DNA from: Actinomadura soli
Lineage (GTDB): Bacteria; Actinomycetota; Actinomycetes; Streptosporangiales; Streptosporangiaceae
Direction of reading: 5' to 3'
DNA: 32,910 bases
NCBI RefSeq assembly: GCF_005889715.1
Contig: NZ_VCKW01000074.1
Location: forward strand, 1 to 32,910
The position numbers and the translations under genes were made by a program. This document shows, one piece after another, positions 8,083-16,288 of the stretch (positions within the stretch are counted from its first letter, which is position 1; every line of letters begins with the position of its first letter). The notes beneath the pieces were generated by a model. The model was given only the letters and a program-made list of their open reading frames with translations. It ran no database searches and was not told where the DNA came from.

Positions 8083-8897
8083 CCGAACCGCTGCTTTCGA
8101 TCGACGACCTCACCGTCCGCTACCCGCGCCGGCGCGGCGGACCGGTCACCGCGCTGGACGGCGTCTCGCTCACCGCCGCGCACGGACGCACCGTCGGCCT
8201 CGTCGGAGAGTCCGGCTCCGGGAAATCGACGCTCGGCAAGGCGATCCTCGGCCTGGTCCCGGTCGACGGCGGCTCGATCACTTTCGACGGCCGCGACATC
8301 ACCCGGGCCGGACGGCGCGAACGCCGGGAGCTGAGCCGCCAGATCCAGGTCGTGTTCCAGGACCCGTACGGCTCACTGAACCCGGTCAAGCCGATCGGCC
8401 GGACGCTCAGCGAACCGCTGCGCGTCCAGCGGACCATCGGCACGCGCGACGTCCGGGCCCGGGTGCTCGAAGCGCTGGAGCGCGTCGGGCTCCCGGCCAC
8501 GGCGGCGGACCGCTACCCGGCCGAGTTCTCCGGTGGCCAGCGGCAACGCATCGCGATCGCCCGCGCCCTGGTCATGCGGCCGCGGCTGATCGTCTGCGAC
8601 GAGCCGGTGAGCGCACTCGACCTCTCCCTCCAGGCGCAGATCCTCAACTTGTTCAACGAGCTCAAGGCCGACCTCGGCGTCGCCTACCTTTTCATCTCGC
8701 ACGACCTCGGCGTCGTCCGGTACCTCGCGGACGAGCTGGTCGTCCTGTACCACGGCTCCGTCGTCGAGTCCGGCGCCACCCGGTCGGTGTACGACCATCC
8801 CCGCGCGGACTACACCAAGCGGCTCATCGCCGCGATCCCCCGGGCCGCGCAAGCCAACCCGCACGAGAAAGCTCCTTCATGCAGCAGCGAGTCATAG
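8079..8897 (+). CDS. ABC transporter ATP-binding protein, DppF/OppF type
   Basis: A 272-residue ATPase that would pair with the ATPase half of the preceding fusion protein to power import. Walker A is GESGSGKST, the Q-loop lies in VVFQDPYGSLNP, the signature is FSGGQRQRIAIARAL, Walker B is LIVCDEP with the D-loop SALD, and the switch histidine is in ISHDLG. The ATG at 8079 overlaps the upstream stop (8080-8082). Unlike the upstream ATPase, it is short at the C-terminus and lacks the cysteine cluster. The last 19 bases overlap the start of the carboxylesterase gene, so the hydrolases are part of the same transcript. Confidence 0.92.
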   Translation: MTEPLLSIDDLTVRYPRRRGGPVTALDGVSLTAAHGRTVGLVGESGSGKSTLGKAILGLVPVDGGSITFDGRDITRAGRRERRELSRQIQVVFQDPYGSLNPVKPIGRTLSEPLRVQRTIGTRDVRARVLEALERVGLPATAADRYPAEFSGGQRQRIAIARALVMRPRLIVCDEPVSALDLSLQAQILNLFNELKADLGVAYLFISHDLGVVRYLADELVVLYHGSVVESGATRSVYDHPRADYTKRLIAAIPRAAQANPHEKAPSCSSES

Positions 8898-10420
8898 CCG
8901 ACACCACGTCCGGGAAGGTCGGCGGCGTCCGGCACCGTGGCGTCGCGTCGTTCCTCGGCGTCCCGTACGGCGCGCCCACCGGCGGCTCGGCGCGGTTCCG
9001 GCCGCCGGAACCGGCGAAGCCCTGGCACGGCGTCCGCGACGCGACGGTCTTCGGCCGCGCCGCGCCGCAGAACGACATCCGGCTGGCGGCGACCGGCTCG
9101 TGGGTCGAGGCGATCGACTACCTCTACCCGCGGACCGGCTCGGCGCTCGAAGGTGTCCCGATGGGCGAGGACTGCCTGGTCCTCAACGTCTGGACGCCGG
9201 AGGCGGCGGCGCCAGGACGGCGGCCGGTCATGGTGTGGCTTCACGGCGGCGGCTACCAGCACGGCGCCGGATCGGAGTCGATGTTCCTGGGCGACCGCCT
9301 CGCCCGGCTCGGCGACGTCGTGGTGGTCACCGTCAACCACCGGCTCGGGATCTTCGGCTACCTGGCCCTGGACGCGCTCCTCGGCGCGGAGTTCGAGCAC
9401 GCCGGGATCGCGGGGCTGCTCGACCTCGTGCTCGCCCTCGAATGGGTGCGCGACAACATCGACGGCTTCGGCGGCGACCCCGGCAACGTCACCGTGTTCG
9501 GCCAGTCGGGCGGCGGCGACAAGGTACGCAACCTGATGTCGATGCCGTCCGCGTCCGGCCTGTTCCACAAGGCGATCATCCAGAGTTCGCCGGGCCCGCT
9601 GGCGACGTCCGCGGAGGCCGCCCACGACCTCGCCGCGAGGGCCGTACACCTCTCCGGGCTGAGCCCGTCCCGGGCGCGGGAGCTGACCACCTGGGACACC
9701 GGGGCGCTCCTCGAACTCCAACGCGCCCTCACCGGAGACGTCATGGGCGGCTTCACCCTCGACCAGAACCTCCTGGACGCGGCCCAGGCGTCCTTCGCAC
9801 CCCACCTCGACCCATCGCCCGCTCCGGAAGGCGCCGGGGTTCCCGTCCTCGTCGGCCACACCAGCCACGACGCCTCCCTCATCCTGTGCAACGCGCCGGA
9901 ATACGCGACGTTCTCCGATTCGCAACTGCGCGCTTGGACGGAAGGCCGGTTCGACATCAGCGCCGACGCCCTCGCCACCGCCTACCAGGACCGGGTGGGC
10001 CCCGAACCGGCGCGGCTGCGCCTGGCCCGGATCGTGACCGACACGACCTTCGCACCGGCCGCGTTCGACCTCGCTTCGCAGTTGTCGGCGAGCCGGACCG
10101 TCTACTGCTACGAGTTCGCCTACCGGACGCCGATCCTCGGCGGGCTGCTCGGGGCGACGCACAGCCTCGACCTGCCGTTCGTCTTCCACAACGCCGAACT
10201 GTCACCGCTCGCGGGCGACCGCGGCGACCGCGGCGACGTCTCCACGCGCATGGCATTGGCGTGGACGTCCTTCGCGCGGAACGGCGAACCCGGGCATGCC
10301 GACATTCCGACCTGGGAGCCCTACACCCCGGAAACGAGAGCGACCATGCACATCGACAGCACCTGGAGCCTGCACACCGGCCAGGACCCGCGCGACCTTC
10401 CGACCAGGACCCGCGCATGA
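8879..10420 (+). CDS. type-B carboxylesterase
   Basis: A 513-residue alpha/beta-hydrolase of the carboxylesterase type-B family, expected to split carboxylic esters in the cytoplasm; no signal peptide is visible. Family landmarks are FLGVPYG, GEDCLVLNVWTP, the oxyanion loop WLHGGGY, and ALEWVRDNIDGFGGDPGNVTVFG ahead of the nucleophile elbow. The elbow reads GQSGGG (Ser210) rather than the usual GESAGG. His428 in GATHSLDLPFVF is the catalytic histidine, and Asp331 is a plausible acid. The start overlaps the ATPase gene by 19 bases; the stop overlaps the next start. Position after an importer suggests it acts on the imported compound. The Glu-to-Gln and Ala-to-Gly changes at the elbow occur in some bacterial relatives but may affect specificity. 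Confidence 0.9.
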   Translation: MQQRVIADTTSGKVGGVRHRGVASFLGVPYGAPTGGSARFRPPEPAKPWHGVRDATVFGRAAPQNDIRLAATGSWVEAIDYLYPRTGSALEGVPMGEDCLVLNVWTPEAAAPGRRPVMVWLHGGGYQHGAGSESMFLGDRLARLGDVVVVTVNHRLGIFGYLALDALLGAEFEHAGIAGLLDLVLALEWVRDNIDGFGGDPGNVTVFGQSGGGDKVRNLMSMPSASGLFHKAIIQSSPGPLATSAEAAHDLAARAVHLSGLSPSRARELTTWDTGALLELQRALTGDVMGGFTLDQNLLDAAQASFAPHLDPSPAPEGAGVPVLVGHTSHDASLILCNAPEYATFSDSQLRAWTEGRFDISADALATAYQDRVGPEPARLRLARIVTDTTFAPAAFDLASQLSASRTVYCYEFAYRTPILGGLLGATHSLDLPFVFHNAELSPLAGDRGDRGDVSTRMALAWTSFARNGEPGHADIPTWEPYTPETRATMHIDSTWSLHTGQDPRDLPTRTRA

Positions 10421-11448
10421 CCAGCGCACCCGCATCAGGACCGCCGCCGAGCCGGCCGGGCCTGCCGAGCGAGGGGGGATTGCCGCCGGGCGAACCGGGA
10501 CTGCCGCCGCGTCCCCGGCGGATCACCGGCGCGGCACCGCCCCACGACCTGTACGCGGACGCCGTGGTGGCGCGGATCCCCGGCTACCGCGAACTGACGC
10601 TCGACCTGCTGCGTCCGGTCGGCGCTGAGCCGGTCCCGCTCGTCGTCTGGATCCACGGTGGCGCCTACCTCGGCGGCACGCACCGGGAGATGCCCCCGCC
10701 GCTGCGGGCGGCCCGCCTTGACGAGCACCTGCTCGACGCTGGTTTCGCCGTCGCGCACGCGAGCTACCGCTTCAGCGGGGAGGCGCGGTTCCCGGCCCAA
10801 ATACTGGACATCCGCGCGGCGATCCGCTGGCTGCGCCGCCATTCCGGCGAACTCGGAATCGACGCGACACGCTTCGGCGTTTGGGGCGAATCGGCGGGCG
10901 GCCATTTGGCGGCCCTCGCCTGCCTCGCGCCGGACGCCCCATTCACCGGCGACGACGACGGAGCCTCGCACGGCGTCGAGGAGGGAGAGCCGGCAGCCGG
11001 GGTGGCCGTGCAAGCCGGAGTCGTCTGGTACGCGCCGAGCGACTTCCGCACGATGCAGGGGCAGTCCGGGCCGGACTCGGTCATCGACCACGACGCCGCC
11101 CACGCGCCCGAGGGCCTCCTGCTGGGTGCGGCGATCCCCGCAGCGCTGAGCGCCGCCCAGGCCGCCAGTCCGGTGACCCACGCGCACGCCGGAGCGCCGC
11201 CTCTGCTGCTGGCGCACGGAGCCGCGGACCGGGTGGTCCCGGTCGGGCAGAGCGAGCAGTTGCACCGCGCGCTCGACGGGTGCGGCGCGGACAGCCGCCT
11301 CGCAATCGTCCCCGGGGCGGACCACTGCTTTCTCGGCGTCGACATCGAGCCCCTGGTCATGCAGGCGGTGGCGTTCTTCGCCGAGAAATTGGGCGAGGCC
11401 CCTGTAGGAGAGGCTCCGCCATTGATCGAAGGTGAGGGTCCGCGTTGA
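10417..11448 (+). CDS. alpha/beta hydrolase (HSL/fold-3 type esterase)
   Basis: A 343-residue hydrolase of the hormone-sensitive-lipase-like group. It has the oxyanion HGGAYLGG, the nucleophile elbow GESAGGH (Ser159), the acid Asp271 in HGAADRVVP and His303 in PGADHCFLG, so the triad is complete. The first 45 residues are a Pro/Gly-rich tail with a repeated short pattern and no signal sequence features. ATG 10417 overlaps the upstream TGA (ATGA), and its own stop overlaps the TTG of the next gene, so it is translationally coupled on both sides. It is a second esterase in the same transcript, clearly from a different subfamily than its neighbour, so a paralogue made by recent duplication is excluded. 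Confidence 0.9.
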   Translation: MTSAPASGPPPSRPGLPSEGGLPPGEPGLPPRPRRITGAAPPHDLYADAVVARIPGYRELTLDLLRPVGAEPVPLVVWIHGGAYLGGTHREMPPPLRAARLDEHLLDAGFAVAHASYRFSGEARFPAQILDIRAAIRWLRRHSGELGIDATRFGVWGESAGGHLAALACLAPDAPFTGDDDGASHGVEEGEPAAGVAVQAGVVWYAPSDFRTMQGQSGPDSVIDHDAAHAPEGLLLGAAIPAALSAAQAASPVTHAHAGAPPLLLAHGAADRVVPVGQSEQLHRALDGCGADSRLAIVPGADHCFLGVDIEPLVMQAVAFFAEKLGEAPVGEAPPLIEGEGPR

Positions 11449-12941
11449 CGGAAACCGCGCATTCCTGCCAGATTCCCCGGCCGCTGCTGCTCACCGTCGA
11501 GATGAGCGACGGAGCGCGCCTTTCGGTGCTCCGCTATCCGTCATCGACCGGCGCACCGGCTCCGGCGGTCGTGGTGATCACCCCGTACCGCAAGGAATCG
11601 GCGATGCACATGGAATTGCTCGCCCGTCCCATCGCCGAAGGCTACGAGGTGCTCGTGGCGGATGTCCGCGGCTTTGGCGGCTCCACCGGAGCCTACAGCG
11701 GTGTCCTGTCGCCGCGTGAGATCGACGATGGCGTGGAACTGCTGGAATGGATCGCCGCCGCCGATTTCTGCACCGGCCGGACCGCCCTGGTCGGCGGCTC
11801 CTACTCGGGTCTGAACCAGCTGCTGATCGCGCAACGCGACCCCCGGAGCCTCCGCTGCATCGCGCCGTGGGTCGCACCCGCCGACACCTACCGCGACATG
11901 TGGAAGCGAGGTGGTATCCCGTCGCACACAGCGTGGGGAGCCGGCACGTTCCTGAACAGCCAGCGGCCGGAGGCCCAGGCGGCCATCCTGCAGGCGTTCT
12001 ATCGGGACATCGTCGGTACCGGGCTCGACGGCGAGCTCTTCCGGGCCAGTTCGCCCGATCTGGCGTCGATCCATACCCCCGCCTTCTTCGGAACCGGCTG
12101 GTTCGACTACTTCCTGGCCGGCACGGTCCGCGCGTTCCGATCGCTCTCCGGCCCGAAGCGCCTGCAGATCGGCCCGTGGAGCCACGAACCGTTCCTGACC
12201 GAGGAGCGCCGGCAGGAGCTGTCGCGGTGGCTCGGCTACTGGCTGCGCGACATCGGCGACAACCCCTGCACGCCCGAGGCCAACGCCGTCTTGTGGTGCG
12301 TTGGCACGGAGGAGTTCCACACTCACGGCGGATGGCCCGCCACCTCCGACATCGGCTGGCGGCGCTGGGCGCCGGTCGACGAGCCGACAACCGTGCCGAT
12401 CCTGCCGTCCGCCGCCGGCGTGCCGCCGCCGCCCCCAACCCAGGTTCACCTGATGGTGGACGTCTCGACGAACTCCGGTTGGCGGCTATGGGGAGAGGCG
12501 ACCACGTTCAACTCAGAGCCCTGCCGGGAGCCGGTGCGCCTGCTCGGACCGGTGGCATTGCATGCGGTGCTGGCCGCCGAGGGCTGCTCCGACTTCGACC
12601 TCAATGCGCGACTGTCGATCGTGAAGGCCGACGGCAGCGTCCGGCAACTGACCGAAGGGCGGCTCCGCGCATCGCACCGCGCGCTCGACGAGGATCGCAG
12701 CGAGCATGCGCCCGGCGGCGAGGTCGTCCTGCCCTGGCACCCGCACGAGGCGGCTGAACCTGTGCCGGACGACGAACCGGTGCGGCTCGTGGTCGAGATC
12801 TACCCGATCTGCCTCCAACTGTCGCCCGGAGAGCGGCTGCGGCTGGGGCTGACCCTCACCAGAAGCGACGACAGCGACGTCCCGGCCGACGCGATGCTCC
12901 TACCGGAGACCGTCGTCCTCCTCCCACGCAGCGTGTCCTGA
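11445..12941 (+). CDS. CocE/NonD-family serine hydrolase
   Basis: A 498-residue hydrolase related to cocaine esterase, alpha-amino-acid ester hydrolases and X-Pro dipeptidyl peptidases (S15). The nucleophile elbow is GGSYSG (Ser119). Asp221 in GWFDYF and His247 in GPWSHEP complete the triad. The N-terminal part has VITPYRKES and VLVADVRGFGGSTG, family hallmarks, and the C-terminal third is the beta-rich jelly-roll domain ending in LTLTRSDDSDVP. The start is a TTG at 11445 sharing bases with the upstream TGA, with the ribosome binding site GAAGGTGAGGG at about 11428; no better in-frame start exists. It is the last gene of the operon. Members hydrolyse acyl esters or amides of amino-acid-like substrates, which fits a peptide-type importer. 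Confidence 0.9.
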   Translation: MTETAHSCQIPRPLLLTVEMSDGARLSVLRYPSSTGAPAPAVVVITPYRKESAMHMELLARPIAEGYEVLVADVRGFGGSTGAYSGVLSPREIDDGVELLEWIAAADFCTGRTALVGGSYSGLNQLLIAQRDPRSLRCIAPWVAPADTYRDMWKRGGIPSHTAWGAGTFLNSQRPEAQAAILQAFYRDIVGTGLDGELFRASSPDLASIHTPAFFGTGWFDYFLAGTVRAFRSLSGPKRLQIGPWSHEPFLTEERRQELSRWLGYWLRDIGDNPCTPEANAVLWCVGTEEFHTHGGWPATSDIGWRRWAPVDEPTTVPILPSAAGVPPPPPTQVHLMVDVSTNSGWRLWGEATTFNSEPCREPVRLLGPVALHAVLAAEGCSDFDLNARLSIVKADGSVRQLTEGRLRASHRALDEDRSEHAPGGEVVLPWHPHEAAEPVPDDEPVRLVVEIYPICLQLSPGERLRLGLTLTRSDDSDVPADAMLLPETVVLLPRSVS

Positions 12942-13357
12942 CCGGAGACGGGCAGTTCGTCCAGGATCCAGCCCATGCGCTTGGTGTTGGCCAGGGTCAG
13001 CGACCGTCCGATGACGGTCATTTCGGGAAAGCGTTGGGCAATGAATGATTCCAGGCGGTGACTATCGGGAATTGAGCGGACCCAGCCGTTGATGACGAGG
13101 TTGTGTTGTAAGGTCACCGAAGCGCACATGCGCACTTCGGGAATAGCGGCGAGTGCCGGGCCGATCCGGTCGAGGGCGTCGGACGCCACGGTGGCGTGGT
13201 AGGTGACGAAAACCGGGTACGGCGACACGCCTTGCGCGAGTTCACAGCGTGCCCTGACGATCTTGCTCCGCAGGAGGCGGCTCATTCGGCGCCGTACCGT
13301 TGATTCGCTCATTCCGACGATTTCTTTAAGTTTGTTCTGTATCTGCGTCGCAGAGTC
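12800..13357 (-). pseudogene. truncated Lrp/AsnC-family regulator
   Basis: The - strand frame encodes the recognition helix of an AsnC-type helix-turn-helix (KLKEIVGMSESTVRRRMSRL) and most of the RAM ligand-binding domain, through GRSLTLANTKRMGWILDEL. The first helices of the DNA-binding domain are missing: the frame closes at a stop at 13358-13360, only about 15 codons before the HTH, and the first ATG (13312) lies inside the recognition helix. At the other end no native stop is found. The frame runs 142 bases into the antisense strand of the CocE gene, giving a low-complexity tail. Both ends look damaged, so I call it a pseudogene. It may once have regulated the symporter fragment that starts on the opposite strand 70 bases away. 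Confidence 0.7.
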
Positions 13358-13426
13358 TCATGCTAACGGCACTGTTTGGCACTGGCCCAGGTCAGATGCC
13401 CTGTCGGCACTGTTACGGAGGCCCTC

Positions 13427-13722
13427 GTGCGCCTTGCATCCGTCATCCTCACGGTGGCGCTCGCCGGGATGGTCGTCATCGGCGTGATCGGCCTCCTCGG
13501 CCGCCGCAGGCCCGCCGCGAATCTGGAGGAGTGGAGCGTCGGCGGACGCAACTTCGGGTCGCTCACCACCTGGGTCCTCCAGGCGGGCGAGATCTACACG
13601 ACCTTCACCTTCCTCGGCCTCGCCGGGCTGGCCTACGCCGGCCGTGCTGTCGGCCAGGAACGAGAAGTCGCTGCGCCGCAACAGCATCTGGATGCCCGTT
13701 TACGGCGCCACCCAGGCGATTC
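13427..13722 (+). pseudogene. sodium:solute symporter fragments
   Basis: From GTG 13427 (GGAG about 8 bases upstream) the sequence encodes the N-terminus of an SSS-family sodium symporter: a first membrane helix (LASVILTVALAGMVVIGVIG), then NLEEWSVGGRNFG and a second helix region ending in GLAGLAYAG. At about 13640 the frame breaks. In another frame a short block follows, VLSARNEKSLRRNSIWMPVY, which resembles a segment from much later in the same family (start of a late membrane helix). So most of the transporter has been deleted and the remainder is frameshifted. By about 13720 the sequence has passed into an unrelated peptidase. It is non-functional. Confidence 0.7.
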
Positions 13723-14655
13723 CCATCCTTCGTGTTCGACCTCGGCCAGGGCGCCGACGCCGACGACCGCATCGAGAAAACCCCCGGCTTCGACGCCGGC
13801 TACCAGGCGGCCAAGGCCGCCAAGCCCGGACGCGTCGACATGGGCAGCGTCGGCGCGGGCACCGGCGCCGGTACCAGCGGCCCTCCGGGTATGCGCCTGA
13901 AGGGCGGCGTTGGTACCGCCAGCATCCAGCTCGGCGACGGCCTGGTCGTCGGCGCGCTCGTGGTGCTCAACTCCGGCGGCAAGGTCTACAACGAGGCCGC
14001 CGGCTGCGAGCGGTACACCCTCTACATGGAGGTCGGCAACGAGTTCGGCGCCACCCGACGCCCGCCGCGCGGCTGCAAGACCGCCGCCTCCACTCCCAAA
14101 CAGGCACCGGGTTCCGGCCCGATCGACCCCAATCTCGACGAGAACACCACCATCGGAGTGGTCGCCACCAACGCCGAACTCACCGTCGCGCAAGCCGAGA
14201 AACTCGCCCAGATCGCGCACGACGGGCTGTCGCGAGCGATCCGGCCCGCCCACACCATGGGCGACGGCGACACCACCTTCGGTCTCAGCACCCGTACCGC
14301 CGCCGCACCCGACGGCGGCACCTTCGGCGCGTTGCTGGACGCCGCCGCCAGCAGCTTCAGCCGGGCCACCCTCCACGCGGCCCTGGCCGCGACGCCGCTC
14401 GGCGGCCGCCAACCCTACTGCCAGGTGTTCGCAGGCGCCTGTGACAGCCGCCGCACCCCGTCCACCAGCGGCACTTCTAGGCCGATCGCACTCAGTCCCG
14501 CTGGCGCCACATCCACCCCTCCGTTCGCGCCGACCAGCGGATCCACCGCGCTGATCACCATTCCCCGTGCTGATCAGCGCTGCGGGGGTGTGGACGCTGC
14601 GACGTCGCCGGCGCGCCGGGCTCGCCCGCCGTTAGGCCGGTCCCGAATCGAGTGA
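13723..14655 (+). pseudogene. 5'-truncated P1/DmpA-family (S58) peptidase
   Basis: The frame resumes with PSFVFDLGQG and continues with the core of a DmpA-type N-terminal-nucleophile aminopeptidase: GSVGAGTGAG, GGVGTASIQL, VGALVVLNSGGK, then NTTIGVVATNAELT. The Thr-Thr of that block marks the usual autoprocessing site and N-terminal nucleophile. It is followed by KLAQIAHDGLSRAIRPAHTM. The first about 100 residues of the family are missing, replaced by symporter sequence. Family similarity fades near 14440; the remaining codons to the stop at 14653-14655 read as Ser/Thr/Pro-rich filler. No start codon or ribosome binding site belongs to it. S58 enzymes hydrolyse N-terminal residues of peptides or beta-peptides. 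I call it a pseudogene formed by deletion. Confidence 0.75.
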
Positions 14656-14681
14656 CGACGCCAATGTGCGACGAAAGGCAG

Positions 14682-14737
14682 CGAGGTCTCCGGCAGATGG
14701 TTCATCGATCAGAAAGAACCGCCTCCCGGAGACCTCG
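14682..14737. repeat. nested perfect inverted repeat (hairpin or element end)
   Basis: A perfect 12-base inverted repeat, CGAGGTCTCCGG (14682-14693) and CCGGAGACCTCG (14726-14737), encloses a second perfect pair, GGTTC (14699-14703) and GAACC (14716-14720). The two stems are separated by symmetrical five-base internal loops (CAGAT / GCCTC). Further out, GCAGCG (14678-14683) and CGCTGC (14747-14752) could extend the fold. No T-run follows, so an ordinary terminator is unlikely. It sits exactly between the scrap region and the intact GntR operon, so it may be a remnant end of an insertion element. Confidence 0.7.
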
Positions 14738-14765
14738 TGGCCGCATGCGCTGCGGAAAGTTGCCC

Positions 14766-14793
14766 TTGCATCCATGTCGGCATGTTGTATACA
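14766..14793 (+). promoter_or_regulatory. promoter with overlapping GntR operator; leaderless start
   Basis: A sigma-70-like pair TTGCAT (14766-14771) and TATACA (14788-14793) with a 16-base spacer ends only eight bases before the ATG at 14802. Transcription should begin at or within a base or two of the start codon. The -10 lies inside the perfect palindrome TGTATACA (14786-14793; wider ATGTTGTATACATT), a classic site type for FadR/VanR-class GntR repressors. No ribosome binding site precedes the ATG, consistent with a leaderless mRNA, which is common in actinobacteria. Confidence 0.6.
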
Positions 14794-14801
14794 TTGCGTC
14801 T

Positions 14802-15473
14802 ATGAGTCGCACACAACAAGGCCGTCCTCGGGAGAGTGCGCAGGACACCACGTACCGGTGGCTGAAGCGGCATATCGGGTCGCTGCCGCGACAGGAGGGG
14901 ACGTTCCTCACCGAGGCGGAGGTGTGCGAGGCGACCGGGATGTCCCGCACCCCGGTGCGGGAGGCGCTGCTCCGGCTTGAGACCGAGGGCTTCCTGAAGA
15001 TCATGCCGAAGAAGGGCGCCTTCGTCCCGCCGGTGTCGGACGCCGAGATCGAGGCCGTCATGCAGGCCCGCGAGCTCGTCGAGGACTGGTGCGTGCGGCG
15101 CGCCGCGCCGCTGGCCGCGGGGCTGGCGCCCGAGCTCACCGAGCTGGTCGACCGCCAGAAGGGCCTGCTGGACGACCCCGTCGGATTCATCGAGTGCGAC
15201 CGGGCGTTCCACCGCGCGATCGTCCGGACGGCCGGGAACCCGGTGCTGGCCGAGTTCTACGAGTCGCTGCGCGACCGGCAGGTCCGGATGGGCCTGCGGG
15301 CGATCGCGGCGGCCGAGGACCGGGCGCGGGTCGTGCTCGCCGAGCACGGCGCGATCGTCGAGGCGATCCGGTCCGGTGATCCGCTGCGGGCGGCGCAGGC
15401 CCTCGCCGCGCACCTGGACTCGACGCTCAACGTCCTGCGCCTGCCCTCGGTGGCGAACTGGGACGGCCGATGA
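14802..15473 (+). CDS. GntR-family regulator with FCD domain
   Basis: A 223-residue repressor of the FadR/VanR class. The winged helix (about residues 15-75) includes LTEAEVCEATGMSRTPVREALLRLETEGFL followed by the wing KKGAFVPPVS. The FCD effector domain (about 85-215) shows the usual metal or ligand residues in CDRAFHRAI, AEHGAIVEAI and LAAHLDS. ATG 14802 is the start that gives a normal family N-terminus; the frame is open further upstream but that stretch holds the promoter and hairpin. Its stop overlaps the amidase start (ATGA), so it is the first gene of the catabolic operon and should be autoregulated through the palindrome over its own -10. The ligand is probably a small carboxylate from the pathway (inference). 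Confidence 0.92.
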   Translation: MSRTQQGRPRESAQDTTYRWLKRHIGSLPRQEGTFLTEAEVCEATGMSRTPVREALLRLETEGFLKIMPKKGAFVPPVSDAEIEAVMQARELVEDWCVRRAAPLAAGLAPELTELVDRQKGLLDDPVGFIECDRAFHRAIVRTAGNPVLAEFYESLRDRQVRMGLRAIAAAEDRARVVLAEHGAIVEAIRSGDPLRAAQALAAHLDSTLNVLRLPSVANWDGR

Positions 15474-16288
15474 CCCGCGTCGCGCTCGTCCAGGTCGAGA
15501 GCCCCGGGTCGGAGCCGCCCGCACAGCGCAGGGAGCGGGTCGGCCAGATGGTCGCGGACGCCCGCGGCGCCGACCTGGTGCTGCTGCCCGAGCTGTGGCT
15601 CCCCGGCTACTTCGCGTTCGACCGGTACGCCGAGTTGGCCGAGCCGCTTACCGGGGACACCGTGGCCGCAGGCCAGGAATGGGCCCGCGAGCTGGGCTGC
15701 TTCCTGCACCTCGGCAGCTTCCTGGAGCGGACCCCCGAGGGGCGGCTGCACAACACGGCCGTACTCATCGACCCGTCCGGGACGGTCGTCCACACGTACC
15801 GGAAGATCCATGTGTTCGGCTACCGGTCCCGCGAGGCCGAACTGCTCACCGCGGGCGCCGGTGTCGGCACGGTCCACTCCCCGCTGGGGGCGATGGGCGC
15901 CACCACGTGCTACGACCTGCGTTTCCCCGAGGTCTGGCGGGCGCTTCTGGACGCCGGCGCCGAAACGGTCGCGGTGCCCGCCGCGTGGCCCGGACGGCGC
16001 CGTCAGCACTGGCGGCTGCTCACCGAGGCCCGCGCGGTCGAGCAGCAGATGCTGGTCGTGGCCTGCAACGCGGCCGGTGTGCAGGGAGAGGTGAAACTCG
16101 GCGGCGCCTCCCGCGTGGTCGACCCGTGGGGCACGGTCCTGGCGGAGGCGGGCGGCGCCGAGGAGATCGTCCGCTGTGACATCGATCCAGGCGTGGTGGC
16201 ACGGACGCGTGCGGAGTTCCCCGTCCTGCGCGACCGGCGCCGCTTCGGAGAGATCCACGCCGCGGCCGCGGAGGTCCTTCCCTCATGA
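15470..16288 (+). CDS. nitrilase-superfamily carbon-nitrogen hydrolase (amidase)
   Basis: A 272-residue C-N hydrolase with the complete catalytic triad: Glu41 in LLPELWLPGY, Lys112 in YRKIHVFG and Cys147 in TTCYDLRFPE. Two more family signs are VPAAWPG and ARAVEQQMLVVACN. The length is typical of omega-amidase/N-carbamoylase-like members, which release ammonia from amides; true nitrilases are usually longer. The start overlaps the GntR stop and the stop overlaps the DUF2848 start, both as ATGA. In an operon with an aromatic monooxygenase, it may open or deamidate a nitrogen-containing intermediate. The precise substrate cannot be inferred. Confidence 0.9.
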   Translation: MTRVALVQVESPGSEPPAQRRERVGQMVADARGADLVLLPELWLPGYFAFDRYAELAEPLTGDTVAAGQEWARELGCFLHLGSFLERTPEGRLHNTAVLIDPSGTVVHTYRKIHVFGYRSREAELLTAGAGVGTVHSPLGAMGATTCYDLRFPEVWRALLDAGAETVAVPAAWPGRRRQHWRLLTEARAVEQQMLVVACNAAGVQGEVKLGGASRVVDPWGTVLAEAGGAEEIVRCDIDPGVVARTRAEFPVLRDRRRFGEIHAAAAEVLPS

